Assembly: GCF_029894125.1 (NCBI RefSeq)
Contig: NZ_JARXYZ010000007.1
Span: forward strand, 124,001 to 188,000
Direction: 5' to 3'
DNA: 64,000 nucleotides
Source: Kitasatospora sp. MAA19
GTDB taxonomy: Bacteria; Actinomycetota; Actinomycetes; Streptomycetales; Streptomycetaceae
Each line of letters begins with the position of its first letter. Positions within the stretch are counted from its first letter, which is position 1. The position numbers and the translations under genes were made by a program. Below the pieces are notes generated by a model. That model saw only the letters and a list, made by a program, of their open reading frames with translations. It was not told the origin of the DNA and did not search any database. Below, one piece after another: positions 20,397 to 28,920 of this stretch.

Positions 20397-21667
20397 CCCA
20401 TGCCCATGAGTCGGCGTCCCTGACGGGTCTGCTCGACACCGATGCGATTCGCAAGGACTTTCCCGTTCTGCAGCGCCTGCTGCACGACGACAAGCCGCTC
20501 GTCTACCTGGACAACGCGGCCACCTCGCAGAAGCCGCGCCAGGTACTGGAGGCGCTGACCGCCTACTACGAGCGGCACAACGCCAACGTCCACCGCGGCG
20601 TGCACGTGCTCGCCGAAGAGGCCACGGCGCTCTACGAGGGCGCCCGGGACAAGGTCGCGGACTTCGTCAACGCGCCCAGCCGCAACGAGGTGATCTTCAC
20701 CAAGAACGCCTCCGAGTCGCTCAACCTCGTGGCCAACATGCTCGGTTGGGCCGACGAGCCGTACCGGGTGGACGCGGACTCCGAGATCGTCATCACGGAG
20801 ATGGAGCACCACTCCAACATCGTCCCGTGGCAGCTGCTGTCGCAGCGCACCGGCGCGAAGCTGAAGTGGTTCGGGCTCACCGACGAGGGCCGGCTCGACC
20901 TCTCCAACATCGACGAGCTGATCACCGAGAAGACCAAGGTGGTGTCCTTCACCCTGGTCTCCAACCTGCTCGGCACCATCAACCCGGTCGAGACCATCGT
21001 CCGCAAGGCCCAGTCGGTCGGCGCGCTGGTCGTCATCGACGCCTCGCAGGCCGCCCCGCACATGGTGCTGGACGTCCAGGCGCTGGAGGCCGACTTCGTC
21101 GCCTTCACCGGCCACAAGATGCTCGCCCCGACCGGCATCGGCGTGCTCTGGGGCCGCCAGGAGCTGCTGGAGGACCTCCCGCCGTTCCTCGGCGGCGGCG
21201 AGATGATCGAGACCGTCACCATGGGCTCGTCCACCTACGCCCCGGCGCCGCACAAGTTCGAGGCCGGTACCCCGCCGATCGCCCAGGCGGTCGGGCTCGG
21301 CGCGGCCATCGACTACCTGTCGGGCATCGGCATGGAGAAGATCGCCGCGCACGAGCACGCGATCACCGCGTACGCGGTCGAGCGCCTGCTGGAGATCCCG
21401 GACCTGCGGATCATCGGCCCGCGCACGGCCGTCGACCGCGGCGCCGCGATCTCCTTCACCCTCGGCGACATCCACCCGCACGACGTGGGCCAGGTGCTGG
21501 ACGAGCAGGGCATCGCGGTGCGCGTCGGCCACCACTGCGCGCGGCCGGTCTGCCTGCGGTACGGAATTCCGGCGACCACGCGGGCGTCGTTCTACCTGTA
21601 CTCGACGCCGGGCGAGGTCGACGCGCTGATCGACGGCCTGCACCACGTCCGGAACTTCTTCGGCTGA
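20393..21667 (+). CDS. sufS: Cysteine desulfurase SufS
   Basis: 424-residue PLP enzyme that takes sulfur from cysteine and passes it to SufU. The PLP lysine is in AFTGHKMLAPTGIGVLWG near residue 243 and the persulfide cysteine in RVGHHCARPVC near residue 381. The class II (SufS) pattern NANVHRGVHVLAEEAT near residue 65 is also present. GTG 20393 overlaps the sufC stop (GTGA). Confidence 0.96.
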   Translation: MTHAHESASLTGLLDTDAIRKDFPVLQRLLHDDKPLVYLDNAATSQKPRQVLEALTAYYERHNANVHRGVHVLAEEATALYEGARDKVADFVNAPSRNEVIFTKNASESLNLVANMLGWADEPYRVDADSEIVITEMEHHSNIVPWQLLSQRTGAKLKWFGLTDEGRLDLSNIDELITEKTKVVSFTLVSNLLGTINPVETIVRKAQSVGALVVIDASQAAPHMVLDVQALEADFVAFTGHKMLAPTGIGVLWGRQELLEDLPPFLGGGEMIETVTMGSSTYAPAPHKFEAGTPPIAQAVGLGAAIDYLSGIGMEKIAAHEHAITAYAVERLLEIPDLRIIGPRTAVDRGAAISFTLGDIHPHDVGQVLDEQGIAVRVGHHCARPVCLRYGIPATTRASFYLYSTPGEVDALIDGLHHVRNFFG

Positions 21668-21683
21668 CGGGACAGGGCAGGAC

Positions 21684-22136
21684 ATGAAGCTCGACTCGAT
21701 GTACCAGGACATCATCCTGGACCACTACCGCAACCCCCACGGCAAGGGGCTGCGGGACGGCGACGCCGAGGTGCACCACGTCAACCCGACCTGCGGTGAC
21801 GAGATCACCCTGCGGGTGCGGCTCGACGGCTCGACGGTCGCCGACGTCTCGTACGAGTCCCAGGGCTGCTCGATCAGCCAGGCCAGCGCCTCGGTGCTGA
21901 ACGACCTGGTCGTGGGCAAGACCGTCGGCGAGGCGCAGGCCGTCCAGGAAGCCTTCCTGGAGCTGATGCAGAGCAAGGGCCAGGGCGAGGGCGACGAGGA
22001 GGTGCTGGAGGACGCGGTCGCGTTCGCCGGCGTCTCCAAGTACCCGGCCCGGGTCAAGTGCGCGCTGCTCAGCTGGATGGCCTGGAAGGACGCCACCGCC
22101 AAGGCGCTCGCCCAGAACCCCGCCGTGAACGACTGA
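21684..22136 (+). CDS. sufU: Sulfur-relay protein SufU
   Basis: 150 residues, the zinc-dependent sulfur acceptor that pairs with SufS. Ligand and acceptor cysteines are in NPTCGDEI near residue 36, SQGCSISQAS near 60 and RVKCALLSW near 128. It has the SufU-type insertion of about 18 residues between the second and third cysteines that distinguishes SufU from IscU. It starts 16 bases after sufS. Confidence 0.95.
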   Translation: MKLDSMYQDIILDHYRNPHGKGLRDGDAEVHHVNPTCGDEITLRVRLDGSTVADVSYESQGCSISQASASVLNDLVVGKTVGEAQAVQEAFLELMQSKGQGEGDEEVLEDAVAFAGVSKYPARVKCALLSWMAWKDATAKALAQNPAVND

Positions 22137-22157
22137 ATCCGCGAAGGAGGACAGACC

Positions 22158-22547
22158 ATGAGTGACAACACCACCGACGCCGCGTCCCCCGTCGCGGAGG
22201 ACACCGGCCAGCTCAACATCGTCGGCACCACCGCCGGCACCGTGTCCGTCGAGGACCTGACCGAGGCCCTGATGGACGTCGTCGACCCCGAACTGGGCAT
22301 CGACGTCGTCAACCTGGGCCTGATCTACGGCATCCACATCGACGAGTCCGACGTGGCCACCATCGACATGACGCTCACCTCGGCGGCCTGCCCGCTGACC
22401 GACGTCATCGAGGACCAGGCCAAGACCGCCACCGACGGCCTGGTCCAGGACCTGCGCATCAACTGGGTCTGGATGCCGCCGTGGGGCCCCGACAAGATCA
22501 CCGACGACGGCCGCGAGCAGCTCCGCGCACTCGGCTTCAACGTCTGA
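22158..22547 (+). CDS. sufT: Metal-sulfur cluster biosynthesis protein SufT (DUF59/MIP18 family)
   Basis: 129 residues with a MIP18-family domain (LTEALMDVVDPELGIDVVNL near residue 35, the conserved cysteine in LTSAACPLTD near 75, and a C-terminal W-x-P-P-W-G-P-D). It acts in Fe-S protein maturation. GAAGGAGGA at 22143-22151 is an excellent ribosome site before ATG 22158. It is the last gene of the suf operon and is closed by the hairpin at 22568-22616. Confidence 0.93.
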   Translation: MSDNTTDAASPVAEDTGQLNIVGTTAGTVSVEDLTEALMDVVDPELGIDVVNLGLIYGIHIDESDVATIDMTLTSAACPLTDVIEDQAKTATDGLVQDLRINWVWMPPWGPDKITDDGREQLRALGFNV

Positions 22548-22552
22548 CGGAC

Positions 22553-22625
22553 GGCCTTTCGGTCAACCCGCTGCCGCGCGATTCTTCCTTCGGGGGAAGG
22601 GTTCGCGCGGCAGCGGTGTATCTGC
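22553..22625. repeat. Direct repeat copy A (contains the suf terminator)
   Basis: A 73-base segment whose near-copy is at 24716-24786, in the same orientation. Shared features: the flank GGCCTT-CG-TCAACC, the core CTGCCGCGC, the loop CCTTCGGGGGAA, the descending arm GCGGCAG-GG and the trailing TATCTGC. The two copies start 2163 bases apart. Confidence 0.8.
22568..22616 (+). terminator. Terminator of the suf operon
   Basis: A 13-bp perfect stem (22568-22580 with 22604-22616) encloses a second short stem (CTTCC/GGAAG) with a TTCGGG loop, 20 bases after the sufT stop. Confidence 0.85.
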
Positions 22626-22637
22626 GGTATCTGCGCC

Positions 22638-23597
22638 TCAGTGGGCGATGGCCTCGCCGGGGCGAGAGCCGGGGTGGGAGCCGGGGCGAGAGCCGGGGAA
22701 CGGCGCCCCGGCCGACAGGAGGGCTGCGCGTGCGCGTGCGGCACCTCTGGCCGCCACGGAAGCCCCGCCCCCGACCGCGACAGTTCGTCTTCCGAGGCCC
22801 GCGCAGGCGCGGCAGATGCCCGGCCGGGGTACCGGGTCGTGGCACTTGGCGCACTCGGAGTAGCGGGCTTCCGGGGGCCGCTCCTGCGGGCGTGAGGGAG
22901 GCATCTTGTGCTCCAGGCGGTAGCGGAGCACGGCCGCCGCCGAGTGCACCGGGACGGGCAAGCCCGGCAGCAGGGCCTGGGCCAAGTCGGCCTGGGTGCT
23001 GCCGCGTTCCAGCCACTGCGCGACCAGGGGCGCCAGCTCCTGTGCTTCAGCCTGGCCCAGGCGCAGGCGGGGTTCGGGCCGGATCACACGGAACAGGGTG
23101 GCCACTGCTTCGCGGACCTCTTCATCCGGCACGGCAGTTGACGTTCGGGCGTTCCCGGGAGTTCCCTCCCCTCCGCCCGGGTCTTTCCCGCCGGCGGGAT
23201 TCGCGGGGAGGGAGGTTCCTTCCTGCCGGTTCTTTACAACAGGGCCGCCAGCAGCGCCGGTTGCCGCTTCACCGGGCGCCGGAGGGGCGGCACTCGGAGC
23301 GGAACGCTGCGGGGTGTCGTAGACGTGGGCCTCGCTGCGGATCGTGCCGTCGGGCATGCGGATCTTCTCGACGCGGTAGAAACCGGCGGCGGTGAGCTCC
23401 TTGAGGGCTTTGCGGATCGCGCCGCGCCCCTGCGGACTGGTGTCGGCCATGTGCCGACCGTCCTCGCGCCAGCCGTCGGGACGGGAGAGGAGATCCGCGA
23501 GCAGGCCGCGGGCGGTGTAGGACAGTCGCCGGCACTGGAGTGCGGCGTTGGGCAGCACGGTGAAGTTGCGCACGTGGGCGCTACGATGGACGCGCAT
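22638..23597 (-). CDS. Winged-helix domain protein with zinc-ribbon-like C-terminus
   Basis: 319 residues from ATG 23597. Residues 1-100 form a MarR/DnaD-like winged helix (VLPNAALQCRRLSYTARGLL, GRGAIRKALKELTAAGFYRV, DGTIRSEAHVYDTP). The middle, about 100-165, is Pro/Gly/Ser-rich and the next 90 residues are helical. The tail holds C-x2-C-x8-C-x2-C (YSECAKCHDPVPRPGICRAC). Such proteins are frequent orphan regulators or replication-associated genes in Streptomyces accessory DNA; the function is unknown. CAGGAG precedes the start. It lies inside the block bounded by the repeated hairpins. Confidence 0.78.
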   Translation of the reverse strand: MRVHRSAHVRNFTVLPNAALQCRRLSYTARGLLADLLSRPDGWREDGRHMADTSPQGRGAIRKALKELTAAGFYRVEKIRMPDGTIRSEAHVYDTPQRSAPSAAPPAPGEAATGAAGGPVVKNRQEGTSLPANPAGGKDPGGGEGTPGNARTSTAVPDEEVREAVATLFRVIRPEPRLRLGQAEAQELAPLVAQWLERGSTQADLAQALLPGLPVPVHSAAAVLRYRLEHKMPPSRPQERPPEARYSECAKCHDPVPRPGICRACAGLGRRTVAVGGGASVAARGAARARAALLSAGAPFPGSRPGSHPGSRPGEAIAH

Positions 23598-24240
23598 CGG
23601 GAGTTTCTGCTCCTGTTGCCTGACCCCGGGGTGTTCGAGCACCGCCGGGGTCGCCTATTTTCTGTTCGAGTACGGAACGTACCACGGTACTTGACGCAGC
23701 GTGAGACCTTTTGTGGCATCCAGCGCCAGAGCAGTGCATATGACACAGAACCTCGGGTGCCACGTGCACGCCGATCTCCTCGGCCAGTTCCTTGCAGGCC
23801 TGGCGGCGCAGCTCGTTCTCGTCCAGCGTCCGGCCTACGGTCGGCGGTTCCACGTTGCCGCCGGGGAACTGCCACCGGCCCGGGGCCGCGGTCGAGCCGG
23901 ACATGCGCCCCACGATCAGGGCGCCGTCGTCGGTAGGCTGAGCGACGGTCACGAACACAGACGACACGGCGGGCGCCTCCGGCACGCGGCGCAGCGCGAA
24001 CCATCGGTAGGTGACGGGGGCCCAGGACAGCACGATGGCTTGGTCGTCGTTCTTGACGCCCGTGCACGCCACCGCCGGACCGTCGAAGAGGTCAAGGTTG
24101 GCCTGAGTGGCGGCTCTCCACACCCTGTCCATGGCGACCTGATGCTCCTGGGCGAGCTGTGGGACGGCCGCTTCAACAAGACGCAGCGCGCTGACCTTCA
24201 GCACCTGGAGGGGGTTCGGCAGGTGGGTTGAGGTCGTCAT
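23581..24240 (-). CDS. Nudix-domain protein with aberrant C-terminus
   Basis: 219 residues from ATG 24240, which overlaps the XRE stop (ATGA). A 100-residue N-terminal region (LVEAAVPQLAQEHQVAMDRV) precedes a Nudix domain whose box reads GGNVEPPTVG, then LRRQACKELAEEIGV near residues 130-155. After HVAPEVLCHM the sequence stops looking like a Nudix fold and becomes basic and low in hydrophobic residues. It runs through the next gene's promoter and ends 17 bases inside that gene. The C-terminus may have been lost and replaced by read-through. Confidence 0.65.
   Translation of the reverse strand: MTTSTHLPNPLQVLKVSALRLVEAAVPQLAQEHQVAMDRVWRAATQANLDLFDGPAVACTGVKNDDQAIVLSWAPVTYRWFALRRVPEAPAVSSVFVTVAQPTDDGALIVGRMSGSTAAPGRWQFPGGNVEPPTVGRTLDENELRRQACKELAEEIGVHVAPEVLCHMHCSGAGCHKRSHAASSTVVRSVLEQKIGDPGGARTPRGQATGAETPDARPS
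23667..23675. promoter_or_regulatory. CGAGTACGG box upstream of the winged-helix gene
   Basis: This 9-mer recurs inverted at 24660-24668 upstream of the XRE gene. Both lie in GTAC-rich promoter DNA (GTACCACGGTAC at 23679-23690). It is a candidate operator for the XRE regulator. The evidence is weak. Confidence 0.3.
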
Positions 24241-24635
24241 AGCGGCACTCCGGCTCCCACGAAGTCGCCGGAGCGGTAGGTCTTCCATGCGGCGGTGAGC
24301 CCGGCCGCGAGTTCGGCCGGGGGTGGGGGCTGCACATCGACGCCGACCCCGGCGGCAGTGTCGTGAACGGCACGGGACAGCTCGCGCATCATCGCCCGGT
24401 CGGCGCCGTGCATCGCGCGGTGGGGGGCCCGTTGGCCGAGGACCACCGACACGTCGGCGTGCAGCGCGGCCGAGATTCGCAGTAGCGTTTGGAGACTCCC
24501 GCCGAGGTTGCGTTCCGCCTTGCGGATCGTCGCCACCGACAGGCCCGATGCTTCGGCAAGCTGTTCCTGTGTCATGTCTGGTCCGCGTAGAAGCTTGATG
24601 CGCTCGCCCGTGGTGTAGTCGGTCCACTGCGTCAT
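24237..24635 (-). CDS. XRE-family transcriptional regulator
   Basis: 132 residues from ATG 24635 (AAGGGGACCAGG upstream). A Cro/C1-type helix-turn-helix occupies residues 12-68 (MTQEQLAEASGLSVATIRKA, then NLGGSLQTLLRISAAL). The remaining 60 residues are helical and may dimerise or bind a ligand. It is the first gene of a leftward unit that continues with the Nudix protein by a four-base overlap. Lone XRE-Nudix pairs occur in streptomycete accessory regions; the regulated process is unknown. Confidence 0.85.
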   Translation of the reverse strand: MTQWTDYTTGERIKLLRGPDMTQEQLAEASGLSVATIRKAERNLGGSLQTLLRISAALHADVSVVLGQRAPHRAMHGADRAMMRELSRAVHDTAAGVGVDVQPPPPAELAAGLTAAWKTYRSGDFVGAGVPL

Positions 24636-24715
24636 CCTGGTCCCCTTCCGGGTACACGGCCGTACTCGGAAGGTACTCGCTCCCATGGGCGGGCGGACAT
24701 GCTTCGGTTCGGCCG

Positions 24716-24786
24716 GGCCTTCGTCAACCTGCTGCCGCGCAAACCTCTCCTTCGGGGGAAGGTTTGTGCGGCAGTGGTATATCTGC
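24716..24786. repeat. Direct repeat copy B, orphan hairpin
   Basis: Near-copy of 22553-22625. Its 17-bp stem (24729-24745 with 24761-24777) has three G-U type pairs when read on the + strand, which become A-C mismatches on the other strand. The fold therefore suits a rightward transcript, yet no rightward gene lies upstream of it. It stands in the divergent promoter gap between the XRE and Uma2 genes. Confidence 0.75.
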
Positions 24787-24832
24787 CAGCGGGCGGCCAG
24801 GCTGGAGCCGCGACCTCGGAGGGAGCGAAGTC

Positions 24833-25492
24833 ATGTCGGTAGTTGCGTTCGCGCAGTTGCTCTTGCCTGACTCGCCGTACGCCATGTGGGTCCGGGGAGA
24901 ACTCGGTGAGTACCTCCGGCTCCCGGATGACGGCACGCGGGTTGAGGTGATCGGAGGGGAGATCGTCGTGTCGCCGGCGCCGGTATACGCCCACGGAGGG
25001 ATCCTCTCGGACATCCAGCGGGGCTTCGAGCGTGCTTGGTTCGTGGATCCGGCCTTCCCGTGGCGAGGCGTTCAGGCCGTCAACCTGGACCTCATCGAGA
25101 TCGGGGATGGCTACATCCCGGACATGGTGGTGGTGAGCAAGGACACCGATGCGGACAAGCGGGCGGAGGACGTCTTGCACCTCCGCCCGCACGAGCTTGA
25201 GCTGGTGGTCGAAGTGACCTCCTCGTCCAATGCTCGCCATGATCGCCGCCCGATGTTCGGCCGGCAGATCAAACCCACCAAGTGGAGTGGGTACGCGCGG
25301 ACCGGTGTGCCGTACTACCTGTTGGTGGACCGTGATCCGCGACAGCCCGGTGTCACCTTGTTCGGCGAGCCGAATCGGGGTGAGGGGATGTGCGAGGTGC
25401 TGGGCGAGTGGAAGTTCGGCGAGTCCGTCCGGCTGCCGGAGCCGTTCGACGTCGAAATCAGCACGGATGCCTGGAAGCCCTGGAGCGCATAG
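24833..25492 (+). CDS. Uma2 family protein (PD-(D/E)xK-like restriction endonuclease fold)
   Basis: 219 residues. Typical Uma2/DUF820 landmarks: LRLPDDGTRVEVIGGEIVVSP near residue 30, IPDMVVVSKD near 93 (the catalytic-type P-D), LELVVEVTSSSNARHDR near 125 (E-V-x-S), and GVPYYLLVDRDP near 160. These genes are very abundant in streptomycetes, usually solitary, with no settled role. GGAGGGAG precedes ATG 24833. It is convergent with the MFS gene over a shared terminator. Confidence 0.88.
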   Translation: MSVVAFAQLLLPDSPYAMWVRGELGEYLRLPDDGTRVEVIGGEIVVSPAPVYAHGGILSDIQRGFERAWFVDPAFPWRGVQAVNLDLIEIGDGYIPDMVVVSKDTDADKRAEDVLHLRPHELELVVEVTSSSNARHDRRPMFGRQIKPTKWSGYARTGVPYYLLVDRDPRQPGVTLFGEPNRGEGMCEVLGEWKFGESVRLPEPFDVEISTDAWKPWSA

Positions 25493-25507
25493 GCCCGAGG
25501 TGAATGC

Positions 25508-25545
25508 GCCGCCGCCCGGGACGAATCCTCGTCCCGGGCGGCGGT
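25508..25545. terminator. Bidirectional terminator between Uma2 and MFS genes
   Basis: A 17-bp stem (25508-25524 with 25529-25545, one wobble) with a 4-base loop ATCC, midway between two convergent stops. Confidence 0.85.
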
Positions 25546-25558
25546 GTTTCTGGGGTGG

Positions 25559-26890
25559 TCAGGCCTGCTTGGGCTTGCGGGCGACGGCTATCGCCAGGGC
25601 CGCGCAGAGGGTGGCGGCTAGGGCGGCGAAGCCGCTGACGGCGGGGAGGAGGCCGTAGTGCTGGACCAGGGCGCCGACGGCGACGATGGGGAGGGAGCTG
25701 CCGAGGTAGACGATGATCCACAGGGAGCTCAGCTCGGAGCCGCGGCGTTCCGGGTCCATCGCGGCGACGGCGGTGGTGAAGAGGGAGCGGAAGGCCACAC
25801 CCTGGCAGATGCCGCCGAGGACGCTGCCGATGAACAGCAGTGCCGGGGTCTCGGTGTACTGGGCGGCGACGACCAGGGCCAGGCCGGCGGCCAGGCCGGT
25901 CATGCCGAGGGCGATGACCAGGCGGTCGGAGGTGGGCGGGACGAGCAGCTGGGCCAGCGCGGACGAGCCGAGCAGCAGGGCGGCCACGATCGCGCCGGTC
26001 AGGTGCGAGGAGGTGTGCAGCAGCTTGGCGGAGAAGGCCGGGGCGAGCGCCAGGTAGACACCGAACACCGCGTACGAGATGAAGCCGGCCGAGGCGGCGA
26101 GCAGGAACTCGCGGCGGCCGGTGCGCGGCAGGGCGAGTCGGCGCGGGCGCAGGTGGGCCGGGGTGGTGATGCGGGGCGGGGTGGTCGGCGGGCGGTTGCG
26201 GCCGGGCATCCGCGGGTGGACGAGGGCCAGCGGAACGCAGAGCGCCAGCAGGGCGATGGCGTGCAGCAGGAAGGGCGTCAGCAGCGGGTCCGCGCCGTTG
26301 GCGAGCAGGGCGCCGACCACCGGGCCGAGCGCGACGCCGCCGGCGGAGCAGGCCAGGGTGAGCTTGGCGGCGAGCGTCGGGTGGTCGGGCAGCAGGTCGC
26401 CGAGGGCGGCCCCGGCGGCGCCGGTGGACAGGCCGACGGCGATGCCCTGGACGGCCCGGCCGGCGGCGAGCTGCCAGAAGCTGCCGGAGGTGGCGAACAC
26501 GACGTCGCCGATGGCCGCCAGCGCGACGGCGGGCAGGATCAGGGCGCGTCGGCCCAGGTGGTCGGACCAGTGGCCGACCACGGCGAGCACGGGGACCAGC
26601 GCGAACACGTAGATCGTGAAGAGGATCGTGGTGTCGAGCGGGCCGAGGCCGAGGCGCTGTTGGAGGAGCGGGTAGATCGGCGTCGCCAGATTGGCGCCGA
26701 TGAGCATGAACAGCAGGGCGGCGGCGACCAGGCCGACGCGGACGCCCCGCAGGGCGTTCCAGCGGCTGATCGCGGCGAGCTGGAGCTGGGCACGCGGCGC
26801 GAGCTCCAGGGGAAGCAGGGCCTCCGACAGTCGGCGTCCGTCGAGCTGCGCGGTGCGCAGGCCGGAGCCGGCGGGGGAGAGGTCCGCCAT
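25559..26890 (-). CDS. MFS transporter
   Basis: 443-residue membrane protein with 12 predicted helices in two halves joined by a basic, Pro-rich loop (about residues 225-250). The first-half motif is VGHWSDHLGRRALILPA, the canonical G-x3-D-x2-G-R-R/K loop between helices 2 and 3, near residue 103. The motif-C-like segment GVALGPVVGALLAN is near 180. Substrate unknown; a drug or metabolite exporter is the default guess. ATG 26890 follows AGGAGA; the longer upstream frame to 27235 is Pro/Arg-rich and not credible. Confidence 0.88.
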   Translation of the reverse strand: MADLSPAGSGLRTAQLDGRRLSEALLPLELAPRAQLQLAAISRWNALRGVRVGLVAAALLFMLIGANLATPIYPLLQQRLGLGPLDTTILFTIYVFALVPVLAVVGHWSDHLGRRALILPAVALAAIGDVVFATSGSFWQLAAGRAVQGIAVGLSTGAAGAALGDLLPDHPTLAAKLTLACSAGGVALGPVVGALLANGADPLLTPFLLHAIALLALCVPLALVHPRMPGRNRPPTTPPRITTPAHLRPRRLALPRTGRREFLLAASAGFISYAVFGVYLALAPAFSAKLLHTSSHLTGAIVAALLLGSSALAQLLVPPTSDRLVIALGMTGLAAGLALVVAAQYTETPALLFIGSVLGGICQGVAFRSLFTTAVAAMDPERRGSELSSLWIIVYLGSSLPIVAVGALVQHYGLLPAVSGFAALAATLCAALAIAVARKPKQA

Positions 26891-27237
26891 GGCAGGGGTC
26901 TCCTGTAGCCGGGCACCACCGGGGTCGGCTGGGTGTGCCGGCGCGCCCGTCCTGAGGCGCTGTGGTGGTGGCCGCGGTGCGGGGCTCCCTGGTGGAGCGG
27001 GTGAGCTGAAGTGGGCCCCTCCTGCCCGGGGTCGGGCGGGGAGGGCGAAGGGCTTCGTTGCCCGATGGCCCGTACGGGGTGTGCACGGTACCGAGTCGAA
27101 GGATAAGGGGTGGGCGCACGGTTGCGGCGCGCGCCCCGTGAGGCCGGGCATCGGGGGTGCCCGGCCTATACGCTGAGGTTGTGGATCGGGACGCTGAGCT
27201 GATGGGCGGACCACTGGCTGAGGGAGAACGCACAACG
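26891..27237. promoter_or_regulatory. Divergent promoter region between MFS and the 554-residue gene
   Basis: 347 bases with no supported gene. TATACG at 27169-27174 could be a -10 box for the rightward gene. No clear operator palindrome was found, and no regulator gene is adjacent. Confidence 0.4.
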
Positions 27238-28902
27238 ATGGCCGGACGACGTCGGAAGAACGCCGGGGCTTCGGCGGAAGAGAGTGCGGCCGAGGCGGTC
27301 CTGCCCGCCGACCTGGAGCTTCAGGACCTCTACGGGGCGTTCGCCGCGCACGGGCTGGACGACGAGGACCTCGACGACGCGGCGGTCCTGGTGCCGCCGG
27401 TGAAGCTGCCCACCGAGGAGGAACTGGCCGCCCAGGCGAAGGCCGTACCGATGTTCGGGTACGCGCTGGCGCTGGCCCGCTGGGCCGCCCCGCACCGGGC
27501 GGTGGACGAGTTCGGCGACCTCGTGGACGAGGACCGGACCCCCGCGGCGCGGCTGCTGGGCCTGGCCCCGGCGGAGGGGGAGGTGCCGGAGGACGCGGAG
27601 ATCGAGGCGATGCGGGCCTGGTCGCTGGCCTGCGACCTGGACCTGGTGGAGATCGGGACGACCGCGGCCGGCGAACACGTCGCCGTGCCCGGTCCGGACC
27701 TGGAGCCCGCCGAGCAGGGGGACCCGGACACCGTCCTGGAGCTGTGGCTCACCGCCGCCGGGATCGTCCGGGAGCTGGCCGTGGAGGCGGACTCGCTGCC
27801 GGAGGAGGAGGCCGAGGCCGCTGCCGGTGCCGAGGCCGGTGCTGGTGCCGAGGCCACGGCGGCCGCAGCGGGCACGGAGGAGGACGAGGGCGGCCTGAAC
27901 GAGGTCGAGGAGGCCCGGGACGCCGCCGCCGAGCTGCTGGACGAGGCGTTGCAGGTGCTGTACGAGACCACCGCCTTCGCCGAGCCCGGTAACGAGACCG
28001 TGCCGCTGGGCGTGCTGGCCGCGCTGCTGGTGGTGCCGGAGGGCGAGGAGCCGAGCGAGGAGCTGCTGGGCGACATCACCGATGTGATGGTCGCACTGGA
28101 CCCGATGCTGGGCGACCTGGCCGAGCTGGGCCTGCTGGAGTACCGGCCGATCGACCCGGAGCTGTTCGACGAGGAGGAGGGCGCCGAGGGCGAGGAGCCC
28201 GCCCTCGTCGGCGAGGCACCGCTGGACGAGGAGGAGTCGGCGCGCTTCGGGCTGGTCCGGCTCACCCCGCTCGGCCAGTACGGCATCCGGCAGTGGCTGC
28301 TGGAGGACGGCTACGACGCGCCGCTGGTCGGCGAGCTGGCCCAGGGGGACGCGGCCGAGCTGCTGCGCGCGGTGTGCGAGTCCGCCAACGTGCTGCCGGA
28401 GGAGGAGCTGCGGGTCTGGATCACCGCCCGGGAGCCGGTGGCGGCGGCGCGCGAGCTGCTGGCGGCGGCGCGCGGCGAGGACGCGTACGCCCCGATGCGG
28501 CGGATGCTCGCCGTCTCGGCGCTGGACCTGCTGGGCGCGCCCGCCGAGCCGGCCGTGCGGGACGTGCTGGACGACCCCGAGCTGGGCGGTGCCGCCCGGG
28601 CCTGGCTGACCTCGCTGGGCGCCACGGACGTGCCGGTGCCGGAGCGGGCGATGGCGCTGTGGACGGTGGTCGACACCTTCGCCGCCCAGCTGCTGGACAG
28701 CGGCGGCGATGCCGGGCTGCTGCGCGAGCTGATCGCGGACCTTCCGGTGACCGGCAACCCGGCGTCCTACTTCGGCGAGCTCTGGCGGGTCGACCACCCG
28801 TACACGGCGGACGTCCTGGAGGCCGTCGGGGAGCTGCACCTGGACCGGGCGGTGGCCAAGGAGGCCCGCAAGGCGGCCTTCAAGGCGCGGTCCAAGAGCT
28901 GA
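27238..28902 (+). CDS. Acidic conserved hypothetical protein, 554 residues
   Basis: Soluble, strongly acidic protein with long Glu/Ala-rich stretches (an EAEAAAGAEAGAGAEA-type linker near residue 200). The N-terminal part has a short ordered region (LPADLELQDLYGAFAAHGLD; MFGYALALARWAAPHRAVDE). The C-terminal half reads like HEAT-type helical pairs (PMRRMLAVSALDLLGAPAEP, VRDVLDDPELGGAARAWL). I do not recognise a catalytic motif. ATG 27238 follows GAGGGAGAA; GTG 27181 would add 19 residues. Codon use is typical of the core genome. Confidence 0.75.
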   Translation: MAGRRRKNAGASAEESAAEAVLPADLELQDLYGAFAAHGLDDEDLDDAAVLVPPVKLPTEEELAAQAKAVPMFGYALALARWAAPHRAVDEFGDLVDEDRTPAARLLGLAPAEGEVPEDAEIEAMRAWSLACDLDLVEIGTTAAGEHVAVPGPDLEPAEQGDPDTVLELWLTAAGIVRELAVEADSLPEEEAEAAAGAEAGAGAEATAAAAGTEEDEGGLNEVEEARDAAAELLDEALQVLYETTAFAEPGNETVPLGVLAALLVVPEGEEPSEELLGDITDVMVALDPMLGDLAELGLLEYRPIDPELFDEEEGAEGEEPALVGEAPLDEEESARFGLVRLTPLGQYGIRQWLLEDGYDAPLVGELAQGDAAELLRAVCESANVLPEEELRVWITAREPVAAARELLAAARGEDAYAPMRRMLAVSALDLLGAPAEPAVRDVLDDPELGGAARAWLTSLGATDVPVPERAMALWTVVDTFAAQLLDSGGDAGLLRELIADLPVTGNPASYFGELWRVDHPYTADVLEAVGELHLDRAVAKEARKAAFKARSKS

Positions 28903-28920
28903 CGGGCTGCGCGGGGGCGG

